From NCBI GenBank assembly GCA_036023115.1, contig JAYKKT010000073.1:11203001-11267000 (forward strand): 64,000 nt of DNA, read 5' to 3'. Positions 33,712 through 45,230 of this stretch are shown piece after piece. Source of the stretch: Brasenia schreberi. Taxonomy: Eukaryota; Streptophyta; Magnoliopsida; Nymphaeales; Cabombaceae. Under the pieces are notes generated by a model, which saw nothing but the letters and a program-made list of their open reading frames with translations, made no database searches and was not told where the DNA came from. Position 1 is the stretch's first letter, and every line of letters starts with the position of its first letter. The position numbers and the translations under genes were made by a program.

Positions 33712-36700
33712 AACAACAACAACAACTAAGCCTTTTCCCATACTAGATGGGGTCGGCTACATGGATTCTTTGTTTCCATAGATCCCTATCGTGTGCCATG
33801 TTAGCACTTAACTCACAATAAGCTAGATCATTCTTTATTATTTCTTTCCAACACTTTTGTGATCATCCTCTAGATCTTTTAATACTTTCCAAATTTGGTT
33901 TTTCATACCTTCTTACGGGTTCTTCTTTTGATCTTCTTTCTATATGTCCAAACCATCTTAAACGATATTCTCTCATTTTATCCTCTATTGGTGCCACTCC
34001 TAATCTGTTTCTAATAACCTCATTATGTATATGGTATTTTCTTGTATGACCACTCATCCATCTCAACATCTTCATTTCTGTCACATACATCTTTTGTACA
34101 TGTTGATGATTAACTGCCCAACACTCAGAACCATAAAACATGGCAGGCCTAATTGTTGCTCTATAATATTTACATTTTAACTTTAATGGTATCTTCTTAT
34201 CACAAAGAATACCTTATGCTCATCTCCATTTTAACCAATCAACATTAATTCTATGCGTAACATCTCCATCAATTCTTCTATCACTCAGAAAAATTAACCC
34301 TAGGTATTTAAAACTTTCCTTTTGGGAGATGCAATGTGTGCCAATTTTAATTTCTATATCCTCTGAGGTAACCAAATGATCAAACTTACATTCCATATAT
34401 TTTGTCTTTGTTCTACTAAGTCGGAGGCCTTTGCTTTCTAATGTTTCTCTCCATAGTTCCAATTTTCTATTAACTTTTTCCTTAGACTCCTCCACTAATA
34501 CAATGTCATCAGCAAATAACATACACAAGGTACTTCATCTTGAATATGTTTTGTTAACTCATCAATCACCATTATAAATAAGTATGGACTTAAAGTTGAT
34601 CCTTGATGTAACCCAATATTAACTTCAAAAAAGTCCGTCATTCCTTCATGAGTCTTCACACATGTTTTTGCACCATCATACATGTCTTTTTATAAGGTTA
34701 ATGTATGTCAATGGTATACCTCTTTTTTCCAAAGTTCTCCAAAGAACCTCCCTCAATACTCTATCATAAGCTTTTTCTAGATCAATAAATATCATGTGAA
34801 GGTCTTTCTTTTTTGCTCTAAAATGTTCCATAAGACGTCTCAAAAGGTGAATCGCTTCAACAGTAGGTCTGCCTGGCATGAATCCAAATTGGTTATCTGT
34901 TGTACTTGATACTTGTCTTAACCTACATTCGATAATTCTTTTCCACAATTTCATAGTAAGGCTTATTAACTTGATACCTCGATAATTCACACAATTTTGA
35001 ATGTATCCCTTGTTCTTATATATGGGTATAAGTGTACTTGCTCTCCATTCCTCGGGTATCTTTTGGTTTTTCCATATTTCATTAAATAGTCTTGTGAGTC
35101 AAGTGATTCCTATTTCTCCTAGTATTTTCCAAACTTCTATAGGAATATTATCTGGTCCTACCGATTTACCACCCTTCATATGTTTAAGAGCCTCTTTGAC
35201 TTCATTCTTTTAAATATGTCGGTAGAAAATGTGGTTTATATACTTTTCTGATTTGGCTAACTCTCCTAAGCTAATACTAACATCTTTATTTTCATTAAAA
35301 AGTATATAAAAATAGTTTTTCCATCTATTTCTTATATCATCATTTGCCACTAGAATTTTTTCATCCTCGTCCTTGATGCCTCTAATATAATTAAGATCTT
35401 TAGTTTTCTTATCTCTAGCCCTAGCCATCCTAAAAATATCTCTTTCACCCTCTTTTGAGTTGAGTTTTTTATATAAATCCTCTTAAATTTTAGCTTTTGC
35501 CTCACTTACGGCCTTTTTCGCTTCCTTTCTTATAAGCCTCTAAAGTTTCACTAGTTTTCTTAGCATAATGTAATTTGTAACATGCCCTCTTTGCCTTGAT
35601 TTTATTTTATACTACTTCACTCCACCACCAAGCTTCTTTTTGTACCGGTACACCTCCCTTCGATACACCTAACACATCTTTCGCCACTTTCTTAATATGT
35701 ATAGCCATATTGTTCTACATATCACAGGGTGTACCAGCATAATTTCAAATATCTCCTTGAAGGACTTTCTGTTTAAATATATATTCTTTCTCGCTTTTGA
35801 GGTTCCACCATTTAGTCCGAATAGCTCGATGCACTCTTTTCTTCTTTGTCCATTTTTTTATTTGTAAATTCATAACTAAAAATCGATGTTGGGTGGTTAA
35901 GCTTTCTCTTGGAATTACCTTATAATCTTTACAATACACTCTATCTTTTTTTCTACAAATAAAGTAATCAATTTGTGTTTATGATAAGCCACTCTTATAA
36001 GTAATTAAATGTTCATCTTGTTTTTTTGAAGATTGTATTGAATATAAATAGATCAAATGCCATAGCAAAATTTAAAATCTCCCTACCTTCCTCATTTATA
36101 TCCCCAAAACCAAAGTTTTCATGAATACCTTTATATCCTAATGCCTTTTTACCGACATGTCCATTTAAGTTTCCTCCTAAACAAATCATCTCCCTTTGTG
36201 GAATCTTTTGAATCACCTTATCTAACTCTTCTCAAAAAGTTGTCTTTATACTATCTTCTAGTCCTACTTGGGGTGTGTAAACACAAACTATATTCAAAAC
36301 CTCTGCTCCTAACACTAATTTCAACGTCATGATTCGGTCACCATATCATTGTATGTCTACTACACTATCCTTTAAATCTTTATTTATGATAATACCAACT
36401 CCGTTTCGAGCCATGAATACTATTATTTAAAACTTGTATCCTCTATCTCCTTTGCTTTTTCTCTAACCCATTTTGTCTCTTGTAAACATAGAATATGAAT
36501 CTTTCTCCGAATCATAGTATCTATCACCTCCATTAGCTTACCGGATAATGTTCCGATATTCCAAGAACCAATACGATTCTTATTATCTAGGACTAGCTTC
36601 CCTACCCCCGCATCCATCCATAATCAAAATATTGAGACCCTCTCTGCAAATTATTCACTACATTCGGGCGGCAATATAGCAGTTCTAACTTCTTTACCCA

Positions 36701-36966
36701 CACCTGTCCATGATGTGAGAACCCTCTCTGCAATTGATTCACTACATTCGGGCGAAAATGTAGTGGCCCTTGCTTACTTATTACTGCATTTGGGTTCTGC
36801 AGCACATCGCTAGGCGGGGACGCCCCAAAGCAATGCTCATAATTTTTGTAATCCATGTTATAAAATCCGACGAAGTTTTACGTTGGCTGCTGGAAGCCTA
36901 ACACAACCCTCCTCCTTTATTTGGGCTTGGGACTGACAATGCAAGGGTGATCCTTACATGGGCGGC
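33712..36966 (-). mobile_element. near full-length RTE-type LINE retrotransposon
   Basis: About 3.25 kb and the most complete copy here. On the minus strand it runs from the 5' end GCCGCCCATGTAAGGATCAC (36966) to the 3' end GTAGCCGACCCCATCTAGTA, AAAAGGCTTAGTT and GTTGTTGTTGTTC (33712). Between them are an APE-type endonuclease, an RT domain and a C-terminal conserved region. Plant RTE elements of this kind are often mis-annotated as 'craniofacial development protein 2-like' genes. No clear target-site duplication was found. The next-longest copy, 37782-40685, lies downstream in the same orientation. Confidence 0.92.
33863..36617 (-). pseudogene. LINE ORF: endonuclease plus reverse transcriptase, broken
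   Basis: Endonuclease start at 36617: RIGSWNIGTLSGKLMEVIDT, then ILCLQETKW with the catalytic Glu. At 36216-36013 the motif usually GGDLNGHVG reads GGNLNGHVG, so a catalytic Asp is Asn. RT text: MARARDKKTKDLNYIRGIKD (35428), FGFMPGRPTVEAIHLLRRLM (34880s), FIDLEKAYDRV, GLHQGSTLSPYLFIMVIDEL and MLFADDIVLVEESKEK, which carries the ADD catalytic pair (34528 onward). The C-terminus has [17 protein letters not shown] and MREYRLRWFGHIERR (34141-33863). Several frameshifts and stops separate these pieces, so no protein is made. Confidence 0.85.
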
Positions 36967-37781
36967 AAAAAATGTCCTATAGTAGGCCAATTCACATTAC
37001 TTGGAACACACATAACTGTATGGGACAAACAGTTGGCCGTGTCACACACATATTTTCACCTTCATCTTCTAATGCCATGAGAGAATGTTTCTTTCCGAGG
37101 CAAGACACTCAACAAATAACAAATTTCCCATTTCAGGAAGTTTGTGTGGTTCGAAAGAAATTAGTATGGCTAGGCCCAGAAATTGAAACAGTTCAGTACA
37201 TATGGAAAAATAAAAGGACATGTTAAATGAATGTGGAGAAAAGTTAAGAATGGACTTATATCACACCAATGCTTGTGAAGAAAGATGGAAGCATAATGAC
37301 TGCATGTGCCCTTTCCCATGGAATCTCTGGAGAGTTTTCAACAGCATAGAGATCATTAGGAATGTGGTCATCATCACCAAAAACAAAGAAAACAACAACA
37401 ACAATAACAATGATACCAAAAGGTCATTGCACAAAACACACATAAGTATGCTAGCAACCATGTCATGTACCTTGAATTTAGCTGAACGTCCATGGTGCTT
37501 ACAAATGCCCAATCCATAAGACAATTGCAAAGAGCAACTGGCGGCCATCACTTGGAAGAGAATAATCATTGAACTGGTCAAAATGCACTTGAATTCCTCG
37601 ATCAAAAACAGATTCTGAGCTCATGCTCAATCAATAGAACTTCCAAGTGTGATTGCAAAACCAACTTAGGTACAACGGTTGCTAATAGCTGGAAATCCAT
37701 AGGGAAATAATAGAACTCATTATCCACCAAACAATAACCAAAAAGCATTCTTATATGAAAAGCCACTGCCCAAAAAGCATT
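36967..37781. other. intergenic, no gene recognised
   Basis: The open frames 36972-37226 and 37220-37605 have no family resemblance. (AAC)n-like sequence lies at 37390-37410, not followed by LINE tail text. Confidence 0.35.
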
Positions 37782-40685
37782 AACAACAACTAAGCCTTTT
37801 CCCATACTAGGGAGGGTTTGCTACATGCATGAATTCTTCGTTTCCATAGAGCTCGATCCTATGTCATACTAGCAATTAACTCAACATAAGCTAAATCATT
37901 ATTTATTGTTTCCTTCAAACTTTTGTGGTCTTCTTCTTTCTCTTTTAACACTTTCACTATATGGTTTCTTACACCTCTTTACCGAAGCTTCCTTTGGTTT
38001 CCTTTCCACGTGTTCAAACCATCTTAAACGATTTTTTTTCATTTTCTCATCTATTGATGTCAATCCCAATTTGTTTCTAATAACCTCATTATATATATAT
38101 GGTCTTTTCTTGTGTGACCATCAATTTCAGCATCTTTATTTCTATTCCTTTTATATACGATGATTAACCTACTCAACACTAAGAACCATATAACTAACAG
38201 GTCTAATTGTGCTCTATAATATTTATCTTTTAACATCATTAATATATTTTAGTTGCATAGAATACTGGATGCACCTCTCTATTTTAACCAACTTGCATTA
38301 ATTCTATTCAACATCTCTATCAATTTTCCCATTACTCTTAAAAATTGATCCTATGTATTTAAAACTTTCTTTACGAGGGATGCAATGTGCGCCAATTTTA
38401 ATTCTTATTTCATTTGAAGTAACCAAATGATTAAACCTGTATTCTATATATTTTGTCTTACTTCTACTAAGTCGCATTTACCTTTAAAGTTTTTTCCATA
38501 ATTCAAATTTCCCGTTAATTTTTTCCTTACACTCATCCACTAATTAAGTATCATCTGCAAATAACACACACTGAGGTACTTCATCTTGAATATATTGTGT
38601 TAACTTGTCAATAATCAAACTAAATAAATATGAACTTAAAGTTGATTCTTGATTTAATGCAATTAACCTCAAAGAAATCAGTCATTCTTTTATGAGTCCT
38701 CATATATATTTATGCACCATCATATATGTTCCTTATAAGAATGATGTACTTCAATGAGATATCTCTCTTTTCTAAGGTTTTTAAAAAAAATATTTCTTGG
38801 CATCCTTTCATAAGCTTTTCCTAAATCAATAAATACCATATAAGACTCATCCACTAATTCAATGTCATCTGCAAATAACAAATACTGAGGTACTTCATCT
38901 TGAATATATTGAAGTTAACTCGTCAATAACCAAGCTAAATAAATATGGGCTTAAAGCTTATCCTTGATGTAATTCAATTAACCTCAAAGAAATTGGTCAT
39001 CCCTTCATAAGTCCTCACATATATTTGTGCACTATCATGCATATTCCTTATAAGAATGATGTACTAAAATGGAATACCTCTCTTTTCTAAGGTTTTTCAA
39101 CACCCTATCATAAGGTTTTTTTAAATCAATAGATATCACGTCAAGGTTTTTCCTTTTTTCTCTAAAATATTCTATAAGATATCTCAATAGGTAAATAACC
39201 CCAATAATAAATCTCTCTAGAATGAATCAAAATTGTTTCTTCATAATACTTCATACTTGTTTCAACCTACGTTCAATAATTCTTTTTCCATAACTTCATA
39301 GTATGGCTCGTCAACTTGATACCTTGATAATTCACACAATTTTAAATGTATCTTTTGTATAGGGGTATAATTGTACTCTTCCTCCATTCTTCCAGCATCT
39401 ACTTGTTTCTTCATATTTCATTAAATAATCTTATAAGCCAAGTGATACCTGTCTCTCCTAGGATTTTTTATACTTCTATATGAATATTGATTGGTCTTAT
39501 AGATTTACCAACCTTTATAAGTTTACGAGACTCTTTAATTTCATTCCTTTGATTACATTGATACAAACTATGGTTTATATACTCTTTTGAGTTAACGAGC
39601 TCTTCAAAGCTGACATTAGTTCCTATATTTTTGTTAAAAAGCTTATGGCAGTAAGTTTTAAATCTATTTTTGATATCATCATTTGCCACTAGAATCGAAG
39701 TGGACATTAGTTCCTATATTTTTCACTTCTTTCTTTACCTTCTTATAACCTCCCAAGTTTCATCAGTTTTGTTGGCATAATACAACCCATGACATGCACT
39801 ATGTGTCTTAATTATATATTGCACTGCTTCGTTCCACCACCAAGCTTCCTTTTGTGCCACTACACCTCCCTTAAATTCACCTAGCACATCTTTTGTTACT
39901 TTCTTAATATGTTAGGTAATTATTTCATGTCACAAATTGTACTTACATAATTCAAAGCATCTTCTTGAAGAACTTTTAGTTTAAATATATATACTTTCTC
40001 ATCTTTAAGGTTCTAGTTCTGCCATTTAGTTTGAATAGCATACTCGTTGCCTCTTTGTTCACTTCCTTATATGCAAATCCATAACTAAAATTTAATGTTA
40101 GGTAGTTGAGCTTTCTCTTAAAATTACCTTACAATCTCTACAACACTTTCTATCTTTTATCTTATAAGCAAAATAATCAATTTGTGATTGTGACAAACTA
40201 TTCTTATAAGTAATTAAATATTCATCTACACTATTATAAAGAGATAATATGCCATAGCAAAATTTAAAATTTCCTACTTAAATCACCAAAATGATAGTTT
40301 TCATGAATATCTTGATATCCTAATGGTCGTTTAGATCTCTCAAATAAATTATCTCTCTTTGTAAAAAAAATTAAATTCTCTTATCTAACTCCTCCCAAAA
40401 TGCCTTTTTAACTATCCTCTAGTCTTACTTTAGGTGCATAAGTACAAAGTATATTCAACACTTCTACTCTTAACACTAATTATGTCATATTATAATTCAG
40501 TCACTATGTTGCCAACTCTATTTGAAGCTTTTCTTTTCCTAAATACCATAATTTAAACTTGTATTCTCATTCTCCTTTGCTTTTTCTTTAACCCCACTTT
40601 GTCTTTTGTAACCATAGAATGTGAAGCTTTCTCCTAATCATAGTATGTCACTTCCTAGCTTGAAAAAGCCTAATGCAACCCTCCA
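37782..40685 (-). mobile_element. old RTE-type LINE copy, heavily decayed
   Basis: About 2.9 kb in the same orientation as, and colinear with, 33712-36966, but much more diverged and with an internal tandem duplication. The 3' end reads AACAACAACTAAGCCTTTTC at 37782-37802 with a damaged GGGTCGGC motif. Readable protein pieces are short, e.g. ILVANDDIKNRFKTYCHKLF near 39707-39468. Upstream homology fades near 40685 at AAGCCTAATGCAACCCTCC, so the very 5' end is missing or changed. Confidence 0.85.
38531..39156 (-). repeat. ~313-bp tandem duplication inside the decayed LINE
   Basis: ACTCATCCACTAATT...TCATCTGCAAATAACA...GAGGTACTTCATCTTGAATA at about 38531 recurs at about 38844, and the similarity continues for some 300 bp through CCTTATAAGAATGATGTACT to the AAATCAATA.ATA.CA segment. 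The two copies differ at many bases, so the duplication is old. Confidence 0.8.
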
Positions 40686-41235
40686 ATCATGCACCGATAT
40701 TCACGCCCCACGTGAAATTCGAAAACCCAATAAAAAAAGTTACAGGGCATGATCGAATCCATGGCTGCTATGCCCAATTCATGATCGAAAACCCAACAAC
40801 AATTAAGCACATGCGAATCCTAATTAGCACTTAAATCGTAAGAAATTTTTACATAAACCTATGACTCAATCTAACGAACTCGATTCCACCTGCAATTTAA
40901 GAAAAGCCTTGCGGATAGAGATACCATCAAAACGCACCAACAGAATCAAAACGCCTCAATGCGCAAAACCCAAGGACATCTGGAACTTCCATCATTCAAA
41001 AGACGTAAAATTGCCGAAAGAAAGAAACCCACAACCCCAAACCTGAACCACGGTAGACCAACAAAAACTTGTCACAAGATTACTAGAATAAACGGGGAAT
41101 AATATAAAATAAATAAAATAGTTCTTGAATAAGAAGATCCATAAATTCCAAGAATAGAGAAAATAGTCGCTCACTCGCCAAAAGGGCATCGATTCTCTGG
41201 CTGAAATAACCACAAAGGAGCGCTAGCATAACATT
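40686..41235. other. intergenic, no gene recognised
   Basis: Open frames 40861-41046 and 41213-40992 match no family. No mobile-element ends seen. Confidence 0.35.
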
Positions 41236-41420
41236 CTAAAAAATCTCAATGGTTCGATGGTTGAAATTCAAATTAAAAAAAAAGTATCTTTCTATTTTTC
41301 ACATTAGTACTGTTTACCTTTTGTGTTAAAGATCTCAATTGTTGACCTTATCGAAAGATTGAAATCTTTAAGAAAATTAGAGCATGAATGAGCATGCGCA
41401 TGGACTATGCTCACTCTATA
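41236..41420. mobile_element. foldback MITE-like repeat, copy 1
   Basis: Contains AAAGATCTCAATTGTTGACC, GATTGAAATCTTTAAGAAAA and GAGCATGAATGAGCATGCGC, words shared with 53308-53560. The two copies resemble each other partly in inverted order, as expected for an element with long imperfect inverted repeats. Confidence 0.4.
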
Positions 41421-41493
41421 TATATACATACACCAAAATAGTATTGATGTCATAATGGTGAAAAATTAACTGAAACAGAAAATGTTCCAAAAC

Positions 41494-41600
<107 letters not shown>

Positions 41601-41672
41601 AGAGAGTCCACGACATGAATGATGTCACAATGGTTGAAAATTAATTAAAACTGAAGAATTTCCAAAACCTAT

Positions 41673-42174
41673 ATTAGGCTCAAGTCAATAATGGAAATGA
41701 AGTATTGTCAATGTGAAGAGGCACTTTCCATCATTACAATATTAGAGAAATAGCTCCTCTTCACCTGTTGGAAAATTGATAAAAGGAAACAAAATAATAA
41801 ACAATTCCAAGATTTCATTAGTAAGGGGATTTATTTTAAGGGACAATATCCTTTTCCTAATATATTAAATCTACTATCTTAATGACCATTTAAAGACAAC
41901 CATGATACATGTGTATATATATATGAAAACAAGATCCTCTTAACCATTACTCAACCATTACTTTTAAGTGGTAAAAGTATAAAAAAATTTGAAAAATAAT
42001 AAAAAATAATCTTATTATACTTATTCTACCAAAAAGCAAGGATTGAGTATGAATGAACAACATATGTGTGAGCACGATCTAGTCGTTCTCTCTCTCTCTC
42101 TCTCTATAGTCAAAGAAACAGACAATCGACAAGTATATGAAACTGATCAAAAGATGATATACACTAAGGGATAC
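41673..42174. other. intergenic, or intron 1 side of the QCR9-like gene
   Basis: The minus-strand reading that follows the QCR9-like exon becomes a (CT)n/GA run at 42088-42106 and AT-rich text. No second QCR9 exon was seen here. Confidence 0.4.
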
Positions 42175-42297
42175 CCTTTCATCGAAGAAGGCCCCGGCCC
42201 CGGCGACGACGAAGGTGACGTAGACGGAGCTCCGGTGCATGAAGAGCCTGTAGATCCCTTCGTAGATTACTCCGCTTCTTTGGTAGCTCGAGTCCAT
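42175..42297 (-). CDS. QCR9: cytochrome b-c1 complex subunit 9-like, first exon only
   Basis: QCR9 is a ~7-8 kDa single-span subunit of mitochondrial complex III. ATG 42297-42295 opens a 41-codon exon: MDSSYQRSGVIYEGIYRLFM, then HRSSVYVTFVVAGAGAFFDE, then R. The stretch RRNSVYVTF.IAGAFFGER is the core of plant QCR9; here it reads HRSSVYVTFVVAGAGAFFDER, with two extra residues (GA) in the membrane segment and Asp for the usual Gly. The exon ends at a plausible donor AGG|GTATCC (GT 42174-42173). The C-terminal AVDYGVHKLWE-type half was not found within the 4 kb downstream on this strand, which is mostly LINE. It may be a gene fragment, or a gene with a very long intron. Confidence 0.6.
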
Positions 42298-42907
42298 TGC
42301 CCAGAAGGAGTAAAGAGCCCCCTCACCCCCACACACAAGGATTGACAGATCGCCTTTTACGGATGATCGGAGATAAACTACATTCTTGTCACATAAAGAT
42401 TAATCATGCAATATATAATCTCACAAGATCACAATGCACAATTATGTTCACTTCTTTGTTTTAGATGGTTCCAGTTCCACTAATTGAACTATTGCTCGTT
42501 GTCTTATTATTCCCCTATTAACAAAATCACCTTTTACGGGTCAAAATCATTGTTATTATCACCGTAAAATTATTTCATTGTTGTTATCACCGTAAAATTA
42601 TTTATATAAATATTTAAATTTTTTTAGATGATTTTGATAATAACGAGATGATTTGGTCATTTGAAGGCCATTTGATAGAGTAGCCAGAGGTGATAAAAGA
42701 CATTTAAATTTAAAAAACATTTAATACACCATGTTATTAAATGTAAGTATGAAAGGTGTAACTATAGTTTTCTCTTTTTTAATTCAAATCTTCACCATTA
42801 TATTCATCCAACAGTAAAGCCGCCCAAACATATTTAAGTAGGGATGTTTTTCATATTCTCTCTCTCTCTCTCTATATATAGGTCCTAATCTCTCTTTATA
42901 TATATAA
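42298..42907. other. intergenic between the QCR9-like exon and tRNA-Lys
   Basis: AT-rich. ATTGTTGTTATCACCGTAAAATTATTT is repeated in part near 42548 and 42575 (~28-bp tandem). (CT)n at 42859-42874. No coding signal. Confidence 0.4.
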
Positions 42908-42980
42908 GCCCGTCTAGCTCAGTCGGTAGAGCGCAAGGCTCTTAACCTTGTGGTCGTGGGTTCGAACCCCACGGTGGGCG
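42908..42980 (+). tRNA. tRNA-Lys(CUU): tRNA-Lys (anticodon CUU)
   Basis: 73 nt, intron-less. D-arm GCTC...GAGC, anticodon stem CAAGG/CCTTG around the loop CTCTTAA (anticodon CTT), and T-arm GTGGG TTCGAAC CCCAC are all perfect. The acceptor stem GCCCGTC/GGTGGGC has two G-U pairs. Box B GGTTCGAACCC is canonical. A TTTT terminator starts two bases after the gene (42982) and a TATATATAA motif lies immediately upstream, as is common for plant tRNA genes. It looks functional. Confidence 0.96.
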
Positions 42981-44021
42981 GTTTTGATATTTTTGGGTAT
43001 TGGTGTGGTGGACCAACAGGCACCTTGTCTCTTAGATATTGGTGTGGTGGACATTGCAACAGTGTGCTTGACATTGCAACAGGTGACTTGGACTCGGCCT
43101 TTTTGGATTCGTGAGTTTGGGTATTCAAAGGTTTTGTTTGTCATCTTAACCTTGTGGTTCCTCTCCCACTCAACTTTAACAAAAGTATATTTGAATAGAT
43201 CTTTTTGCTTGGGCGATATAGGTTTTTTCAATTAGCATTATTATCTTCTTTACAATTAATGCATATTCTTATGAATTTTATTGAAAAAATATAATAAAAA
43301 ACAAAGAAACAAAAATAAAACTAAAAACGAAATTAATAAGAAGATATATGACTCAATAATACAAAAACAATAATAATCATAAGAATCAAGAAGAAAAGAA
43401 GAATCAAGAAATATAAAAAAATTAGAAATGGGCTTCCCAATGGATGAGACGTACCCGACCAATGTCTCTCCCATTAGGGGAGCCACACATAAGGTGTGTC
43501 TTTTCTATCAGGATGCCCTAGTTTTTTCTTTTTAATTTCAGTCTAGAAATCAATTAAAACAACTAAAAAATAGAAAACCCAAAACAAAATCAACATCATA
43601 AATCGATAAATCAAAAGAATCCTCCTTTAAATCGGCCTTTTTTTATCCTCTTTTTTTGTTTTCCTTTTCTATTTTTTCTATTTTTTTTCTTTTTTGATGA
43701 ATTTTGATCCATTCTTTTACTAAAAATAGTTGTATCAAGTAATAAGCGGTTGAAATAAGTCGGAGAGCGAAAAATAGAAGGAAGAACGGTCGAAAATGAG
43801 GGCTGGAAGAAGATTCATTCACGAGGAGAGAAGGTCTCGTTTTATGGCTGAAGATATTTTTTTAATTAATGAAAATGACTAGGAGTATTTTGAAACAAAC
43901 AACAAAAAAAGGCATGCAGTATCAATCCTGTATAATTTTCATATTATCTAAAACATAATATTCAAGCAAGATGATTTTTGCCTTCTAACATCTCAAAATC
44001 ATGATGATGACGCACATCGAG
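42981..44021. other. intergenic, no gene seen
   Basis: The first 100 bp carry short direct repeats (TATTGGTGTGGTGGAC at 43000 and 43038; GACATTGCAAC twice near 43051 and 43071). The rest is A/T-rich, including a long T-rich tract at 43630-43710. Confidence 0.4.
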
Positions 44022-44100
44022 CAATAGCTCAGCTAGCTAGGGGGTCAACTCACAAGTTAAAGGCTATGCGTTCAATACCCCAGGTGTGCATATGGCTTTT
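44022..44100 (+). mobile_element. tRNA-derived SINE copy (family A)
   Basis: GCAATAGCTCAGCTAGCTAG (box A), GGGGTCAACTCACAAGTTAA, AAGGCTATGCGTTCAATACC (box B), then CCCAGGTGTGCATATGG. The best-preserved member of this family here. Confidence 0.6.
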
Positions 44101-44456
44101 ACGAAAACCAGAGACCATAAAGAAACTACTGCACAAAACACGAACAAAATCTTGAGCGGACTAACAAGCCATGAACAACCACTGTTTGGCTCATTCAGCT
44201 CTTGTAGAAGCAGCTCCACCACCTCTAACTACAAGATGGATAGTAAGGATTTCAACCCCCATAGGTGAAGGTGATGTAAGAATATTAAGTAGTAGTCGGA
44301 ATACACAACAAGAACAATCAAAATAAGGTGCCGACTGTTACGTCTATTGATTTTGGGACATCTTTTCCGACTATTTCACATAATTAAACAACAATCAAAA
44401 TAAATTATATTCGACTACCGAGGCATTTTCAATTGTTCTTAGGGCAACCGCAAAGC

Positions 44457-44853
44457 TGTTAGGTTGTGGCTATTTTCGGCAACCCAACACAGGTAACGGC
44501 TGGACTGGCCATCCAGTCCGTTACATGTATCTCAAGTTGAAGATATGATGGCCATAACAGCCGGACCGTTACTGAAAATATCGGTAACAGTCCGGATAAG
44601 AATGCTCCAGATGAGGGAAGCTCAGTAGGATAACTAGGAAAGAAGGAGCACGCACTGCTCTATAAATATAGAGTAGCGCATAACGAAAAAGACATAAAGA
44701 GAAAAACATCTTTCCTTAGAAAACTCTACGGCGAGGAAACCTAAAAAACCAAATATTACTTACCTTCTGTTCTGCTACATGCGTACCTAGGAGAGCTCAA
44801 AGGTAGACAACCAAAAGCTTGGAAGTAACTGAAATCAAACGAAGAAATCAACA
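44457..44853 (+). repeat. copia copy 1, left LTR
   Basis: 397 bp, TG...CA. TATAAATA at 44661-44668 fits the LTR TATA box (GCTCTATAAATATAGAG). Confidence 0.92.
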
Positions 44854-44855
44854 TT

Positions 44856-44867
44856 TGGTATTAGGGC
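44856..44867 (+). other. primer-binding site (tRNA-iMet type)
   Basis: TGGTATTAGGGC lies two bases after the left LTR. Plant copia elements usually have TGGTATCAGAGC, complementary to the 3' end of initiator tRNA-Met; two bases differ here. Confidence 0.8.
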
Positions 44868-45071
44868 CTTCATTTTGACCATGCAAAAATAGGTACACAT
44901 TACTGTTTTTGAAAAAAAAAGGGAAGGAAAGAGAACAAAGGGAGAAAGAGAGGAGAAGATAAAAAAGGCTGAAAAGCTAGTCGATCGGCTAAAGGCGAAG
45001 TCCGAATAACAATCGGCCGAAAAGCTGAAACAGAACCAACAGTCGGTCGGCCAACCGAACCACAGTTGGTC

Positions 45072-45230
45072 GAAAAGCCAAGAAAAAGAAAGACCGCCGG
45101 CCGCAGGTTGGGAAAAGGAAAGGGTGCCGACCGCAGGCTGCTAAAAGGAAAGGCCGCTGGTCGCAGGATGAGAAAAAGAAAGGCCGCTAGCCGTAGACTA
45201 GGAAAAGGAAATGTTGTCGGACGCAGGCCA
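45072..45230. repeat. 30-bp minisatellite in the copia leader
   Basis: About five units of 30 bp with the core AAAAGGAAAGGCCGC.GGCCGCAG. Because 30 is a multiple of three, both strands read through it as repeats (RRLGKGK-like and LRPAVFLF-like), creating open frames that are not genes. Copy 2 has related GGCCGTAG.C..AGCC text near 58340-58450 without such regular units. Confidence 0.7.

Noticed and set aside
34141..36617. LINE open frames as host genes ('craniofacial development protein 2-like')
   Set aside because: Endonuclease/RT motifs, the (GTT)n tail and many dispersed copies show they are retrotransposon parts.
42043..42345. 100-codon plus-strand open frame over the QCR9-like exon
   Set aside because: It is the antisense shadow of the minus-strand exon, whose protein matches QCR9; the plus reading matches nothing.
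43141..43160. TCTTAACCTTGTGGT as a second tRNA-Lys fragment
   Set aside because: Only about 15 bases match the anticodon arm; no other tRNA parts are around it, so chance or a tiny duplication is enough.
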